DNA from: a bacterium
Lineage (GTDB): Bacteria > Bacillota_I > Bacilli_A > Izemoplasmatales > Hujiaoplasmataceae
Assembly: GCA_030684695.1 (NCBI GenBank)
Contig: JAUXXX010000020.1
Location: 1 to 64,000 of the forward strand
DNA length: 64,000 nucleotides
Direction: 5' to 3'
This document shows, piece after piece, positions 44,539 through 54,151 of the stretch. A program made the translations under genes and the position numbers. Numbering within the stretch: the stretch's first letter is position 1; each line of letters begins with the position of its first letter. The notes beneath the pieces are model-generated. The model was not told the DNA's origin. It saw only the letters and a program-made list of their open reading frames with translations, and ran no database searches.

Positions 44539-45632
44539 ATACCATAGGAAAAAACATACAAATTACCGTATTTGGAGAGTCTCACGGACAAACAATCGGT
44601 GTTGTTATTGATGGACTTGAAGCTGGAATAGCGCTCGATATAGACGCTATTCATTTTGAACTACTCAAGCGAAGACCAAAAAGTAAGGTTTCTACACCAC
44701 GGGTAGAATTAGATGAATTCAACATTGTATCTGGATATTCCGGTGGCGTATTAACGGGAGCTGCCTTAACGATTTTAGTACCCAATACCAATACTGCTTC
44801 AAGTGATTATGATCAAACAGCATTCATTCCTCGTCCTGGACACGCGGATTACCCTGCTTATGTGAAATACAATGGCTTCCATGACAAACGTGGTGGTGGA
44901 ATATTTTCCGGACGAATGACGGTATTGTTGGTCATTGCTGGTGCGATTGCCAAGCAAATTTTGGAACGAAAGGGCGTAATTATTGCTTCCCATATCGACC
45001 GTATTGGATCAGTCGTAGATTCCACGTTTCCTCCACTAGGAGAAGACATCAACGTGTTAAAGCGTCTTCAAACAATGGATTTTCCAGTCATAGAACCCGC
45101 AAAGGAATCGTTAATGAAACAAGTAATCCTCGATGCTCTTGAACAAAATGATTCCGTTGGAGGCTCCATTGAATCCATTATCCAAGGAGTACAAGCAGGA
45201 ATTGGCGAGCCGTTGTATCGTTCGATTGAATCTACTTTAGCACAATATCTTTTCTCGATTCCAGCCATCAAAGGGGTAAGTTTTGGAGACGGTTTCGAGT
45301 TTGCAAAACAAACCGGTACTCAGTCTTCCGATGGCTACACGCAAAAAGATGGTCAAATTCAAACCATTGCGAATCACAATGGTGGAATCTTGGGTGGCAT
45401 TTCTACTTCTATGCCTATCATCGTTCATACCGTATTTAAACCAACTTCCTCCATTGCTTCTTCTCAAGTAAGTGTGGATTTATTGACCAATCAAGGTGTC
45501 CATTTAGAAATAAAGGGACGACATGATCCAGCTATTGTCAACCGAGGGATTCATGTTGTAAATGCTGTCTTATATATAGGAATGTTGGATTTATATTTAG
45601 ACACATATCCAAGAAGTTGGATGAAAGAATGA
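44535..45632 (+). CDS. aroC: Chorismate synthase
   Basis: 365 residues. Converts EPSP to chorismate with reduced FMN. Family motifs: ITVFGESHGQTIGVVIDGLEAG, DYDQTAFIPRPGHADYPAYVKY, RGGGIFSGRMTVLLVIAGAIAK, NDSVGGSIESIIQGVQAG, IKGVSFGDGFEFA, NGGILGGIST and the ending with RHDPAIVNRGI. Its TGA overlaps the next ATG as ATGA. A reduced-flavin source is needed; the flavin reductase at 40743 is a possible but unproven supplier. Confidence 0.97.
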   Translation: MNTIGKNIQITVFGESHGQTIGVVIDGLEAGIALDIDAIHFELLKRRPKSKVSTPRVELDEFNIVSGYSGGVLTGAALTILVPNTNTASSDYDQTAFIPRPGHADYPAYVKYNGFHDKRGGGIFSGRMTVLLVIAGAIAKQILERKGVIIASHIDRIGSVVDSTFPPLGEDINVLKRLQTMDFPVIEPAKESLMKQVILDALEQNDSVGGSIESIIQGVQAGIGEPLYRSIESTLAQYLFSIPAIKGVSFGDGFEFAKQTGTQSSDGYTQKDGQIQTIANHNGGILGGISTSMPIIVHTVFKPTSSIASSQVSVDLLTNQGVHLEIKGRHDPAIVNRGIHVVNAVLYIGMLDLYLDTYPRSWMKE

Positions 45633-46888
45633 ATGGGTTAGTAGGCAAACAACTGACTCATAGTTTATCGCCTTTGATTCATAACTATTTTGGTTATCCC
45701 AATTATCAACTCATTGAAACACAAAATATCGCAGCTTTTTTACAACAAAAGAATTTTGAAATGGTCAACATAACCATCCCTTATAAAGAAATGGTTCTCC
45801 CCTTTTTGGATGTCATTGACCCACTTGCCAAAGAGATTGGTGCGGTCAACACGATTATTCATAAAAACAACCAATTGTATGGGTATAATACAGACTATAT
45901 CGGATTACTTTCAGCGCTTGATTCTTTACATCTTTCCTTAAAGAATCAACGGGTCGTCATCACAGGTAATGGAGGTATGGCTAAGTGTGCTCACATCTTG
46001 TGTCTTCATGAACATGCATACTCGATTCATCATCTTGTTCGAACAAAAAAAGATCATTTTGATGTATCATTTGATGAAATAGCTTCCTTACAACAGACAA
46101 CCGTGTTGATTCAAACCACCCCCGTTGGGATGTATCCAATGCTTAATGAAACCTTGCCTTTTTCCTTACATCAATTTCCTCATCTCATCGGGATGATAGA
46201 AACGATTTATAACCCTTATCGAACTGATTTGTTAATTCAAGCTTCTCAATTAAGAATTCCTTCTACCAACGGATTACACCAGTTGGTCGTTCAAGCAAAA
46301 CAAGCAAGAGAGCTCGCAGATCAACGAATCATTCCTCAAGAACTGATTACCAAAGTGCTTCAAACAGTACGAAAAGTTACATTGAATGTGGTCTTAATTG
46401 GTCTTCCTATGTCTGGTAAGTCTTCGATTGGAAAACTATTGGCTACCCGATGGAATAAATCATGGATTGATACCGATCAAGCCATCGAAGAAATTCAACA
46501 CCAAACAATTGATGAAATATTTGATTTATTAGGTGAACAAAGCTTCCGACAAATGGAACTTGACTATGCATTATCGATTCAACACCTGAAGAATACAATC
46601 ATTTCAACGGGTGGTGGAATGATTGAACAAATCCCCCTAATAAACGCATTAAAACGCAATGGAATTTTGATCTATTTAGAAAAACAGCCTGTTCAAACCA
46701 AAGGGCTTGACATGACGGGTCGTCCACTGTTAAAATTTCCCGAAGCGATGTTTAAACTCCATGAAAAACGTGCTCCCTTATATCAAAAACACGCTGACAT
46801 CATCATCAACGCAAATCAACCTTATGAGCAAATTTTAAGGGAAATCGAGGAAAAATTCGATGAAATTACTCGTTTTAGGCGGTCCTAA
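45629..46888 (+). CDS. aroE-aroK: Bifunctional shikimate dehydrogenase / shikimate kinase fusion
   Basis: 419 residues from ATG at 45629. The N-terminal ~245 residues are AroE: SLSPLIHN, NITIPYKEMV with the catalytic Lys, GAVNTI, YNTDYIG, NADP-binding GNGGMAK, QTTPVGMYP and the end TNGLHQLVVQA. The remaining ~165 are AroK: P-loop GLPMSGKSS, DTDQAIEE, STGGGM, GRPLL and the lid RAPLYQKHAD. The two enzymes catalyse consecutive steps, dehydroshikimate to shikimate to shikimate 3-phosphate. The reading frame is continuous, so this is a genuine fusion. Its 3' end overlaps aroQ by 29 bases in another frame. Confidence 0.95.
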   Translation: MNGLVGKQLTHSLSPLIHNYFGYPNYQLIETQNIAAFLQQKNFEMVNITIPYKEMVLPFLDVIDPLAKEIGAVNTIIHKNNQLYGYNTDYIGLLSALDSLHLSLKNQRVVITGNGGMAKCAHILCLHEHAYSIHHLVRTKKDHFDVSFDEIASLQQTTVLIQTTPVGMYPMLNETLPFSLHQFPHLIGMIETIYNPYRTDLLIQASQLRIPSTNGLHQLVVQAKQARELADQRIIPQELITKVLQTVRKVTLNVVLIGLPMSGKSSIGKLLATRWNKSWIDTDQAIEEIQHQTIDEIFDLLGEQSFRQMELDYALSIQHLKNTIISTGGGMIEQIPLINALKRNGILIYLEKQPVQTKGLDMTGRPLLKFPEAMFKLHEKRAPLYQKHADIIINANQPYEQILREIEEKFDEITRFRRS

Positions 46889-47294
46889 TCTCAATTTTTT
46901 GGGTATTCGTGAAGTTGGTATCTATGGTCTTATGACCTATACCGACTTAATTCATGACATTCAAGAGTATGCGTTATCTTATGGAATTGAAACGCTCTTT
47001 TTCCAATCGAATCATGAAGGTGAACTCATTGACTATCTACAATCACACTACCGTGAAATCGATGGCATTATTATCAATCCAGGAGCGTTGACCCATTATT
47101 CGTATGCCCTATACGATTGTTTAAAAAGTATTCCTGTCTGTGCGATTGAAGTTCACCTAAGTGACATCCATCAACGCGAACCGTTTCGGCGCATTTCGGT
47201 CATCAAAGACGCCTGCATTGCTCAAATTTGCGGCAAAGGTCTTCACAGTTATTTAGAAGCCATCGACCGATTTCGAAAGGACAAACAATCATGA
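46860..47294 (+). CDS. aroQ: Type II 3-dehydroquinate dehydratase
   Basis: 144 residues. Dehydrates 3-dehydroquinate to 3-dehydroshikimate. Motifs: GGPNLNFLGIREVGIYG with the active-site Arg/Tyr pair, SNHEGELIDYL, INPGALTHYSYAL with the catalytic His, and EVHLSDIHQREPFRRISVI. The Leu in GALTH replaces the usual Tyr, a small departure. It overlaps the fusion gene by 29 bases and aroF by four. Confidence 0.95.
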   Translation: MKLLVLGGPNLNFLGIREVGIYGLMTYTDLIHDIQEYALSYGIETLFFQSNHEGELIDYLQSHYREIDGIIINPGALTHYSYALYDCLKSIPVCAIEVHLSDIHQREPFRRISVIKDACIAQICGKGLHSYLEAIDRFRKDKQS

Positions 47295-48307
47295 TTATTA
47301 AATTTAAAGAAGGTACCAGCCGAAGTGATATTGAATCCATGCGTCAATACCTTATGGGTCGTGGATTTGAAATTCACGAATCCATCGGTCAAAGCATTAC
47401 ATTATTTGGGGTAGTAGGCGATACTACAAAATATGACATCAATAGTCTCTATGCCTTTAAATACATCGATACTGTCGTACGCATCCAAGAACCATTTAAG
47501 AAAGTAAACCGTAAAATCAAGCCAACAGACACCATAGTAGATTGTGGAGGTGTTTTGGTAGGTGGAAACAACATTGTCATCATTGGTGGGCCGTGTGCCG
47601 TGGAATCTGCAGAACAAATCGACTTAACCACTTCTTTGGTAAAAGAAGCTGGTGCGAAAATGCTTCGAGCCGGTGCTTATAAACCAAGAACGTCTCCTTA
47701 CTCCTTCCAAGGAATGGGAAAAAGTGGCCTTGATTTACTAAAAGAGATGAAAGACAAATACCATTTGCCGATTGTTTCAGAATTAATGGATATTGATGAT
47801 CTGCCTTATTTTATGGATACGGTAGATGTCATCCAAGTAGGCGCACGAAACATGCAAAACTTCGCTTTATTAAAAGAACTTGGTAAAATTAACAAACCCA
47901 TTTTGCTAAAAAGAGGTCTGGCAAGCACCATTGAAGAATGGTTAATGTCCGCAGAATACATTTTAGCAGGTGGAAACCCCAATGTCATATTATGTGAACG
48001 TGGCATTCGAACCTTTGAAACGCAAACACGAAATACTTTAGACATTTCTGCCATTCCTGTGATTAAAAAATTAACTCACTTGCCAATCATCATCGATCCA
48101 AGTCACGCAAGCGGACGCTGGGAATATGTCGAATCCTTGGCAAGAGCTGCCATCGCAGCTGGAGCAGATGGATTAATCGTTGAAGTTCATCCAGAACCAG
48201 AAAAAGCATTATCGGATGGGCAACAATCCTTAAAACCAGAACGTTTTGAAGAGTTGGTCAAAGTTTGTCGTAAAATCGCTTTGGCTGTAGATCGTACCCT
48301 AGACTAA
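47291..48307 (+). CDS. aroF: DAHP synthase, type I-beta with N-terminal ferredoxin-like domain
   Basis: 338 residues from ATG at 47291, which overlaps the aroQ TGA. First step of the pathway: PEP plus erythrose 4-phosphate. The N-terminal ~70 residues (MIIKFKEGTSRSDIESM) form the regulatory ferredoxin-like domain of the Thermotoga/Bacillus type, giving feedback control by aromatic products. The barrel has IIGGPCAVESAEQI, LRAGAYKPRTSPYSFQGMG, VGARNMQN, LLKRGLASTIEEW, CERGIRTFE and IDPSHASGR. With this, all seven reactions to chorismate are covered by the operon. Confidence 0.96.
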   Translation: MIIKFKEGTSRSDIESMRQYLMGRGFEIHESIGQSITLFGVVGDTTKYDINSLYAFKYIDTVVRIQEPFKKVNRKIKPTDTIVDCGGVLVGGNNIVIIGGPCAVESAEQIDLTTSLVKEAGAKMLRAGAYKPRTSPYSFQGMGKSGLDLLKEMKDKYHLPIVSELMDIDDLPYFMDTVDVIQVGARNMQNFALLKELGKINKPILLKRGLASTIEEWLMSAEYILAGGNPNVILCERGIRTFETQTRNTLDISAIPVIKKLTHLPIIIDPSHASGRWEYVESLARAAIAAGADGLIVEVHPEPEKALSDGQQSLKPERFEELVKVCRKIALAVDRTLD

Positions 48308-48365
48308 ATAAAATTAAAATATGAATGGCATTGTCAATATGTAGAATATCGACAATGCCATTCAT
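48308..48365 (-). terminator. Long perfect hairpin between convergent operons
   Basis: A perfect 15-bp stem (48321-48335 / 48351-48365, ATGAATGGCATTGTC and its complement) with a 15-base loop. On the minus strand it is followed by ATTTTAATTTTATT, so it terminates the leftward haem gene pair and probably aroF as well. Confidence 0.8.
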
Positions 48366-48380
48366 CTATAAATAAGTTCT

Positions 48381-49046
48381 TTAACCTATACTCATCTTCG
48401 TTTTTTTAAAGCGAACTACAATATCGTTTTTGATTTTCAGCGCTAAATAGATTACAAAAATAATGTGATAAAGCCAGGAATACTTACTGAACATTATACT
48501 AAATGTTCCATTCGAAACATACAATGTAAAAGCTAAATGAATATAGATCATTGCATAAACAATATAAGCCGCTTTATGAACATTTTTCCATGTATTTCCT
48601 TTGAGTTTTCTTCTCACTTTCGGTATTGATGTTATCACTAGAGGTATCATAAGGATAAAAGCGATAATTCCTGTACTATTATACCCAGATAATGCAAGTG
48701 ACAAACGGTAGACAACGTGAGGAACTAAAAAGACAAATCCTAGAAAAGCCATTTGTCGCCTTACACGTAACAGTACCATTTTAAACTTGGATTTATTTTT
48801 TAAAGCCCCTACAAACATCACCACGTAAAACAATGCAAAACTCAGAGGTCCATTCACAATGACTTGATGTAAAACCGGAATTCTTATGTCTAACATAAGC
48901 AAGATACTAAGGACGACTGAGATAAGAAACGCTCCAAGGTAAATCCGATATTCTTGTTTATAAAATGGTTTTCCAAATTTAGTCATCACAAAAAAAATCA
49001 AAAAAATCAACCAAACTCCAAGTGTTTCTAATAGAAAGTTTATCAT
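48381..49046 (-). CDS. Ferric reductase-like transmembrane protein (MsrQ/YedZ-type haem b)
   Basis: 221 residues from ATG at 49046, GGGGG seven bases upstream. About six membrane segments. His residues that could bind haem lie in helices: VPHVVYRL, the RRKLKGNTWKNVHKAAYIVYAMIYIHLAF region (two His) and LYHIIFVIY. RRQMAFLGF before the third helix matches the YedZ/ferric-reductase pattern. It lies 12 bases downstream of a cytochrome b5-domain lipoprotein gene, so the two probably pass electrons across the membrane. The acceptor is unknown. Confidence 0.8.
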   Translation of the reverse strand: MINFLLETLGVWLIFLIFFVMTKFGKPFYKQEYRIYLGAFLISVVLSILLMLDIRIPVLHQVIVNGPLSFALFYVVMFVGALKNKSKFKMVLLRVRRQMAFLGFVFLVPHVVYRLSLALSGYNSTGIIAFILMIPLVITSIPKVRRKLKGNTWKNVHKAAYIVYAMIYIHLAFTLYVSNGTFSIMFSKYSWLYHIIFVIYLALKIKNDIVVRFKKTKMSIG

Positions 49047-49058
49047 GAACATACCCCC

Positions 49059-49673
49059 TTACTCGATGATAATTCCAACAATAGGAATACCATCTAAAAC
49101 CCTTGTTCCATGAGGTGAAACTCCCAATATTTGAGTGGTTAAATCTTGTCCTGCTTGATATCCATTATGGTTGCCTCCTGGCCACCTTGGTGAATTTGAA
49201 ACATCATAAACAACTCCATTGACTGCTATGTATGCTTTTCGTCCCTCAAGACCGTCGTAGGAAGCCAGTTCTTCAAGAGTTAACTGAAGTCCTTGAACTA
49301 ACTCGTTTTCTTCTTCTGGTAATTCTTCATTGATTTCACTGTCCGGAAGGGATTCAACCAAGGAACCAACGATTGGAATTCCATTAAGAACTCTTATCCC
49401 ATGGGGTGAAACACCTAAGATTTCTGTGGTAAGATCTTGACCAGCTTGATATCCATTGTGGTTGCCTCCTGGCCACCTTGATGAATTTGTTACATCATAA
49501 ATAACTCCATTGACAGCTATGTAGGCTTTTCGCCCCTCGAGACCGTCGTAAGTTGCCAACTCTTCGATTGTTAGTTCAATCAATTCCAAATCGATTGTTG
49601 TCGTTGTTGCGCTGCAAGCATATATAGTTAGAATTATAAGTAGCGAAAATACTCCTTTTATTAATTTTTTCAC
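49059..49673 (-). CDS. Lipoprotein with two cytochrome b5-like haem domains
   Basis: 204 residues from GTG at 49673, AGGAGG ten bases upstream. Signal peptide with lipobox IYAC, so surface-anchored. Two near-identical domains follow with a period of 97 residues. Each has LEELA-YDGLEGRKAYIAVNG, YDV-NS-RWPGGNHNGYQAGQDLT and SPHG; the two His of GGNH and SPHG are the expected haem ligands. A short acidic linker (SEINEELPEEENE) joins them. DNA copies differ at few positions, pointing to recent duplication. It precedes the ferric-reductase-like gene. Confidence 0.87.
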   Translation of the reverse strand: MKKLIKGVFSLLIILTIYACSATTTTIDLELIELTIEELATYDGLEGRKAYIAVNGVIYDVTNSSRWPGGNHNGYQAGQDLTTEILGVSPHGIRVLNGIPIVGSLVESLPDSEINEELPEEENELVQGLQLTLEELASYDGLEGRKAYIAVNGVVYDVSNSPRWPGGNHNGYQAGQDLTTQILGVSPHGTRVLDGIPIVGIIIE

Positions 49674-49692
49674 AATAATCAATCCTCCTATT

Positions 49693-49704
49693 GTTATCGT
49701 ATCA
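49693..49704 (-). promoter_or_regulatory. Extended -10 element of the cytochrome b5 lipoprotein gene
   Basis: Minus strand TGATACGATAAC, identical to 35320-35331, ends a few bases before the AGGAGG of this gene. The leader would be only ~15-20 bases. Confidence 0.55.
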
Positions 49705-49885
49705 TACACAAGAAAAAATATTCGTTCATATGCTTTCTGGTTGCTCATAGAGATGAAAACCGTCCAAAAAAACCATCGCTTGATGGGTTAATTGTTAATT
49801 TTTTGTAAAAATCGAAGGTTTTTTTACAATTGGATTATTCTTTCCCTAAAAAGTGCTATAATTCATTTCAAAGGAGTGTGATGCT

Positions 49886-50101
49886 ATGAAAGAATACGTA
49901 CGATTAATTGATGGGTTGCCTTTGATTTTGAAAGTGATTCTTGCTTTTCCTGGTATTGATGGCTTTGTTTATGGATTTTACCGTATTGCTAAAGGGAGAC
50001 TTTTAGAGGGTATCATTTGGATTTTCGTTGGATTTTTCTTATTTTGGGTTCTCGATATCTATTCGCTTCTTACCAAAGGAAAAATTACTTTCTTCGTTTA
50101 A
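49886..50101 (+). CDS. Small TM2-like membrane protein, copy 1
   Basis: 71 residues. Two hydrophobic segments (about 12-32 and 42-60) around YGFYRIAKG-LLEG, ending LDIYSLLTKGKITFFV. The layout G-FYRIAKG-G-IW-G-FLFW-LD resembles TM2-domain proteins, but the match is not strict. The paralogue at 50447 is about 87% identical by eye. AAAGGAG precedes the ATG; an extended -10 (TGCTATAAT) lies at ~49850. Function unknown. Confidence 0.7.
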   Translation: MKEYVRLIDGLPLILKVILAFPGIDGFVYGFYRIAKGRLLEGIIWIFVGFFLFWVLDIYSLLTKGKITFFV

Positions 50102-50120
50102 TCAAAGGACAAACAACCAA

Positions 50121-50180
50121 AAAGGGCTGTATGGAAATGAAGATTTTTTTCTCTTCGTGGACATAACAGTCTTTTTTTTT
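50121..50180 (+). terminator. Terminator after TM2-like copy 1
   Basis: A long imperfect stem from GGGCTGT...GAAGA to TCTTC...ACAGTC is followed by nine T. The rest of the gap to 50446 is AT-rich; only an extended -10 (TGGTATAAT, about 50417-50425) for the next gene is visible. Confidence 0.7.
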
Positions 50181-50446
50181 GATTAGTGACTTTAAACACT
50201 ACTCCACATCTTCTGTAAGTCATACGAATCAAGACCCAATAAGGTCCGTTCTTAGTTGATATCGATAAATAACTTCATTTTTTTTGCTTTGAAAGTGAAT
50301 TGATGTATCAATTTGATTGAAACTAGTGAATATCCCTTTACTTTACATATATTTATCATTTTTTTCATATAAATGACATATTATTCATAATTATACACTT
50401 GAAATGCAATAAGAGTGGTATAATGCATGTAGAAGGGTGTGATAAT

Positions 50447-50662
50447 ATGAAAGAATATGTTCGAATAATGGATGGTTTACCTTTAATTTTGAAAGTGCTT
50501 CTCGCTTTTCCTGGTATCGATGGATTTGCATATGGATTTTATCGGATTGCCAAGGGTAAAATTTTAGAAGGTGTGATTTGGATATTCGTTGGTTTCTTCT
50601 TGTTTTGGATTCTCGATATCTATTCACTTCTTACTAAGGGAAGAATTACTTTCTTCGTTTAG
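50447..50662 (+). CDS. Small TM2-like membrane protein, copy 2
   Basis: 71 residues from ATG at 50447, AAGGGTGTGATA upstream. Same length and layout as the gene at 49886; most differences are conservative (L/I, K/R, V/A). The duplicated unit extends into the 3' flank (AAC CAAAAA-type string before the terminator). No promoter-proximal gene joins them, so they are separate transcription units of one tandem duplication. Confidence 0.7.
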   Translation: MKEYVRIMDGLPLILKVLLAFPGIDGFAYGFYRIAKGKILEGVIWIFVGFFLFWILDIYSLLTKGRITFFV

Positions 50663-50682
50663 TGAAAGAATGAGCAACCAAA

Positions 50683-50711
50683 AAAGGAATCGAAAATTCG
50701 ATTCCTTTTTT
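50683..50711 (+). terminator. Bidirectional terminator between TM2-like copy 2 and the aminotransferase
   Basis: Perfect 11-bp stem AAGGAATCGAA/TTCGATTCCTT with a two-base loop, followed by TTTTT on the plus strand and an A/T tract on the other side. Confidence 0.9.
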
Positions 50712-50716
50712 TGATA

Positions 50717-51952
50717 TTATACGTATTTTTTGATAGTTTCTACCAATCGAGAAACTTCAGATAACTTAATGGACGATAAAGCCACTCGTATTAAGCCTGG
50801 CATCGGAACCACGAAAATATGAGCATCTACTAATTGTTGGAATATTTTGTTGTTCTTGGATTCGATTCCTACAAAGAATCCGCCTCCGTAAGGTAGTGTC
50901 TTTAACCCAATACGGTCAGCTTCTTTACAAAACGCTGCCGCACGTTCTTTGAGCAAATCGTGGGCAATCAGTAATTTTTCTTTGAATAGTTCTCTATTTT
51001 CAGGAATTGAAAATACTTTTCCAATCGCAGACATAGCAGGATGACTCACAGAGGAGAACCTTCCGCGAACAGAATGATCGCCTACGCGTGCAAAATCATC
51101 AAGCACTTGTTTGTTTCTAGAAAGTCCTATTTGAGCTCCAATTCGGAATCCATACAAAGAGAAACTTTTTGATCCACTAAAAGACACCACAGCTAAAATA
51201 TCTTCATGCAACTCAAGATATCGTTCAAACACCTGACGGCTTTGATTGTATCCCCCCATTTGATAATCAATATAAGCAATGTCATGTAGTAAAATAACTG
51301 GAATTCCTTGAGAAGCAATCTCATTTAAGGATGTTACCACTTTTTTCCAAGCGTCTTGTGTCATGCAAAGACCTGTAGGGTTATTACAAGGATCATTTAA
51401 AATAACAAATAGCCGTTGCTGAGAAGCAGCTAATTTTTTCGCTACTTCGTCAAAGCTTTGGTTGTTAAACTGATAATGCTCATCATACATCAAAAAGGTA
51501 TCGACTCCACAATTGCCTTCGGCAGCGATATTTTCGTAAGGAGTCCAATAATAATTTGGAACTAAAATTTTATGACCAAATTCATTGAAGTTGTAAACGG
51601 CGTTACTAATCGCTGCGGTTCCACCTGTGGTTGGAATAACTTGATAGTGGAATACTTGCTTTAACGACTCTGCGAAAGGACCAAAGACCCACGTGAAAAT
51701 CCCTTCTGTAAATGCTTTACTACCACTAACGGGTGCGTATGGATAAAGTTGGAGGTCATCCAAGTTTTTCCATAAATCATCGATCACCGGGAATGTGAAA
51801 AGGGCTCCCGAGTCATGATTGAGCATACCAACTGTGGCATCAATCACATCTGCATGTTCTTTCTTGCTTTGTTTGGCCATCTCTGCGATTCGTAAAATAT
51901 TGCTTTCTACTTTTTTGGTAAGTGCATGTTGACCAACGATACGTGAAATCAC
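50717..51952 (-). CDS. Class I/II aminotransferase (aspartate/aromatic type)
   Basis: 411 residues, PLP-dependent. GTG start at 51952. Landmarks: GGTAAISNAVYNF, VPNYYWTPYENIA, NDPCNNPTGLCM with the NPTG cofactor motif, HDIAYIDYQMGG, and FSGSKSFSLYGFRIGAQIG with the Schiff-base Lys. It resembles the AAT/TyrB-type Asp or aromatic aminotransferases; with tyrA nearby it could finish tyrosine synthesis, but substrate choice is not visible. It lies 20 bases after purA, probably co-transcribed. Confidence 0.85.
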   Translation of the reverse strand: MISRIVGQHALTKKVESNILRIAEMAKQSKKEHADVIDATVGMLNHDSGALFTFPVIDDLWKNLDDLQLYPYAPVSGSKAFTEGIFTWVFGPFAESLKQVFHYQVIPTTGGTAAISNAVYNFNEFGHKILVPNYYWTPYENIAAEGNCGVDTFLMYDEHYQFNNQSFDEVAKKLAASQQRLFVILNDPCNNPTGLCMTQDAWKKVVTSLNEIASQGIPVILLHDIAYIDYQMGGYNQSRQVFERYLELHEDILAVVSFSGSKSFSLYGFRIGAQIGLSRNKQVLDDFARVGDHSVRGRFSSVSHPAMSAIGKVFSIPENRELFKEKLLIAHDLLKERAAAFCKEADRIGLKTLPYGGGFFVGIESKNNKIFQQLVDAHIFVVPMPGLIRVALSSIKLSEVSRLVETIKKYV

Positions 51953-51972
51953 TTCATCACCGCTTTCTGTTT

Positions 51973-53360
<1,388 letters not shown>

Positions 53361-53499
53361 TAGAACAATTTCATCTTTTTACAAAGGGGTTGGTTCTACA
53401 AGTTTCTATCTTTTGAAACGATTATAAATGATAAGTAAAAATACATCCTCCTTTTCTTGTTTTATCATATAATAGATATGATTACTGGAGGATTTCATC

Positions 53500-53763
53500 A
53501 TGATTGATTATATTGGCGTCGCAGCTGCATTTCTTACTACCATTTCCTTTTTGCCTCAAGCTATTTCTGTGGTAAAAACCAATAAAACCGCAGGCATTTC
53601 TTTGCCTATGTATGTTCTATTCAGTATTGGTGTTGTTTGTTGGTCGATCTATGGTCTTGCCCGCAATGACATTCCTTTGTTTGTGGCCAACAGCATTACT
53701 CTTGTATTCGCGTTGGTTGTACTGATCACGAAAATCAAAAATGTGATTCGTAAAATAGATTAA
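53500..53763 (+). CDS. SemiSWEET / PQ-loop sugar transporter
   Basis: 87 residues, three hydrophobic helices (residues 3-23, 36-54, 60-80). The PQ motif is in TTISFLPQAISVVKTNKTAGISLPMYVLF, followed by SIYGLARND and NSITLVFALVVL, the three-helix bundle of bacterial SemiSWEETs that dimerise to move sugars. TGGAGG lies nine bases before the ATG. Its own terminator follows, so it is a single-gene unit. Substrate could also be an amino acid, as for some PQ-loop proteins. Confidence 0.88.
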   Translation: MIDYIGVAAAFLTTISFLPQAISVVKTNKTAGISLPMYVLFSIGVVCWSIYGLARNDIPLFVANSITLVFALVVLITKIKNVIRKID

Positions 53764-53795
53764 TAATCAACATTATCCTAGTTGAACACATCTTT

Positions 53796-53825
53796 GTCTA
53801 TTTGATTCCAAATAGACTTTTTTTT
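53796..53825 (+). terminator. Terminator after SemiSWEET gene
   Basis: GTCTATTTG-ATTC-CAAATAGAC followed by eight T. Confidence 0.92.
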
Positions 53826-53927
53826 ATCTTTGTACACTCTTATAACGCTCAGATTGTCCCCAACAATACAAAAGAAATCCTCTTGATGATTCATTCTTAT
53901 GGATTGAAACGAATTTCCTTAGGTGCA

Positions 53928-53957
53928 TTGACAAAACGTTATTTCTGATTCTATAAT
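53928..53957 (+). promoter_or_regulatory. Strong promoter of the hydrogenase operon
   Basis: Perfect TTGACA (53928-53933) and perfect TATAAT (53952-53957), 18 bp apart. Predicted start near 53964, leaving a ~220-nt leader before the NuoE-like gene. Confidence 0.85.
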
Positions 53958-53963
53958 AGAAGA

Positions 53964-54151
53964 AATGAATCAATCAAAGGAGGACTGTGTCAACATCATC
54001 TTGCGTTGCTCAAATCTGAAATAGGCTTTAAATCGGTGAAACACTATTTCTACAGATCTGGATGCAAACAAAGGACCGAAAGTCTGCAAGAGTTTTGTCA
54101 ACAACATGAGCGGTACTTTATTTTGCACAGGGAACACTTCCCTGTTTTTTT
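53964..54151 (+). ncRNA. Structured leader RNA with intrinsic terminator (unidentified riboswitch/attenuator)
   Basis: Outer stem TTGCTCA (54006-54012) / TGAGCGG (54107-54113) encloses hairpin A (ATCTGAAATAG at 54014-54024 with CTATTT-cta-CAGAT at 54044-54057). It also encloses hairpin B (CAAAC at 54065 / GTTTTG at 54092, with GGAC/GTCT inside and a CGAAA loop). A terminator (ACAGGGAA 54127-54134 / TTCCCTGT 54138-54145 plus seven T) follows, 31 bases before the first gene. An AAAGGAGG at 53976-53983 precedes a 10-codon GTG frame. The design is that of a transcription-attenuating riboswitch. I could not match it to a known class. Confidence 0.65.

Noticed and set aside
51687..51701. Second parS-like string ACCCACGTGAAAATC
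   Set aside because: It is inside the aminotransferase gene and only the CACGTGAAA half matches; the left arm is absent.
53983..54020. 10-codon leader peptide starting GTG in the hydrogenase leader
   Set aside because: Spacing to AAAGGAGG is too short (about three bases) and there is no codon bias; kept only as a note in the leader entry.
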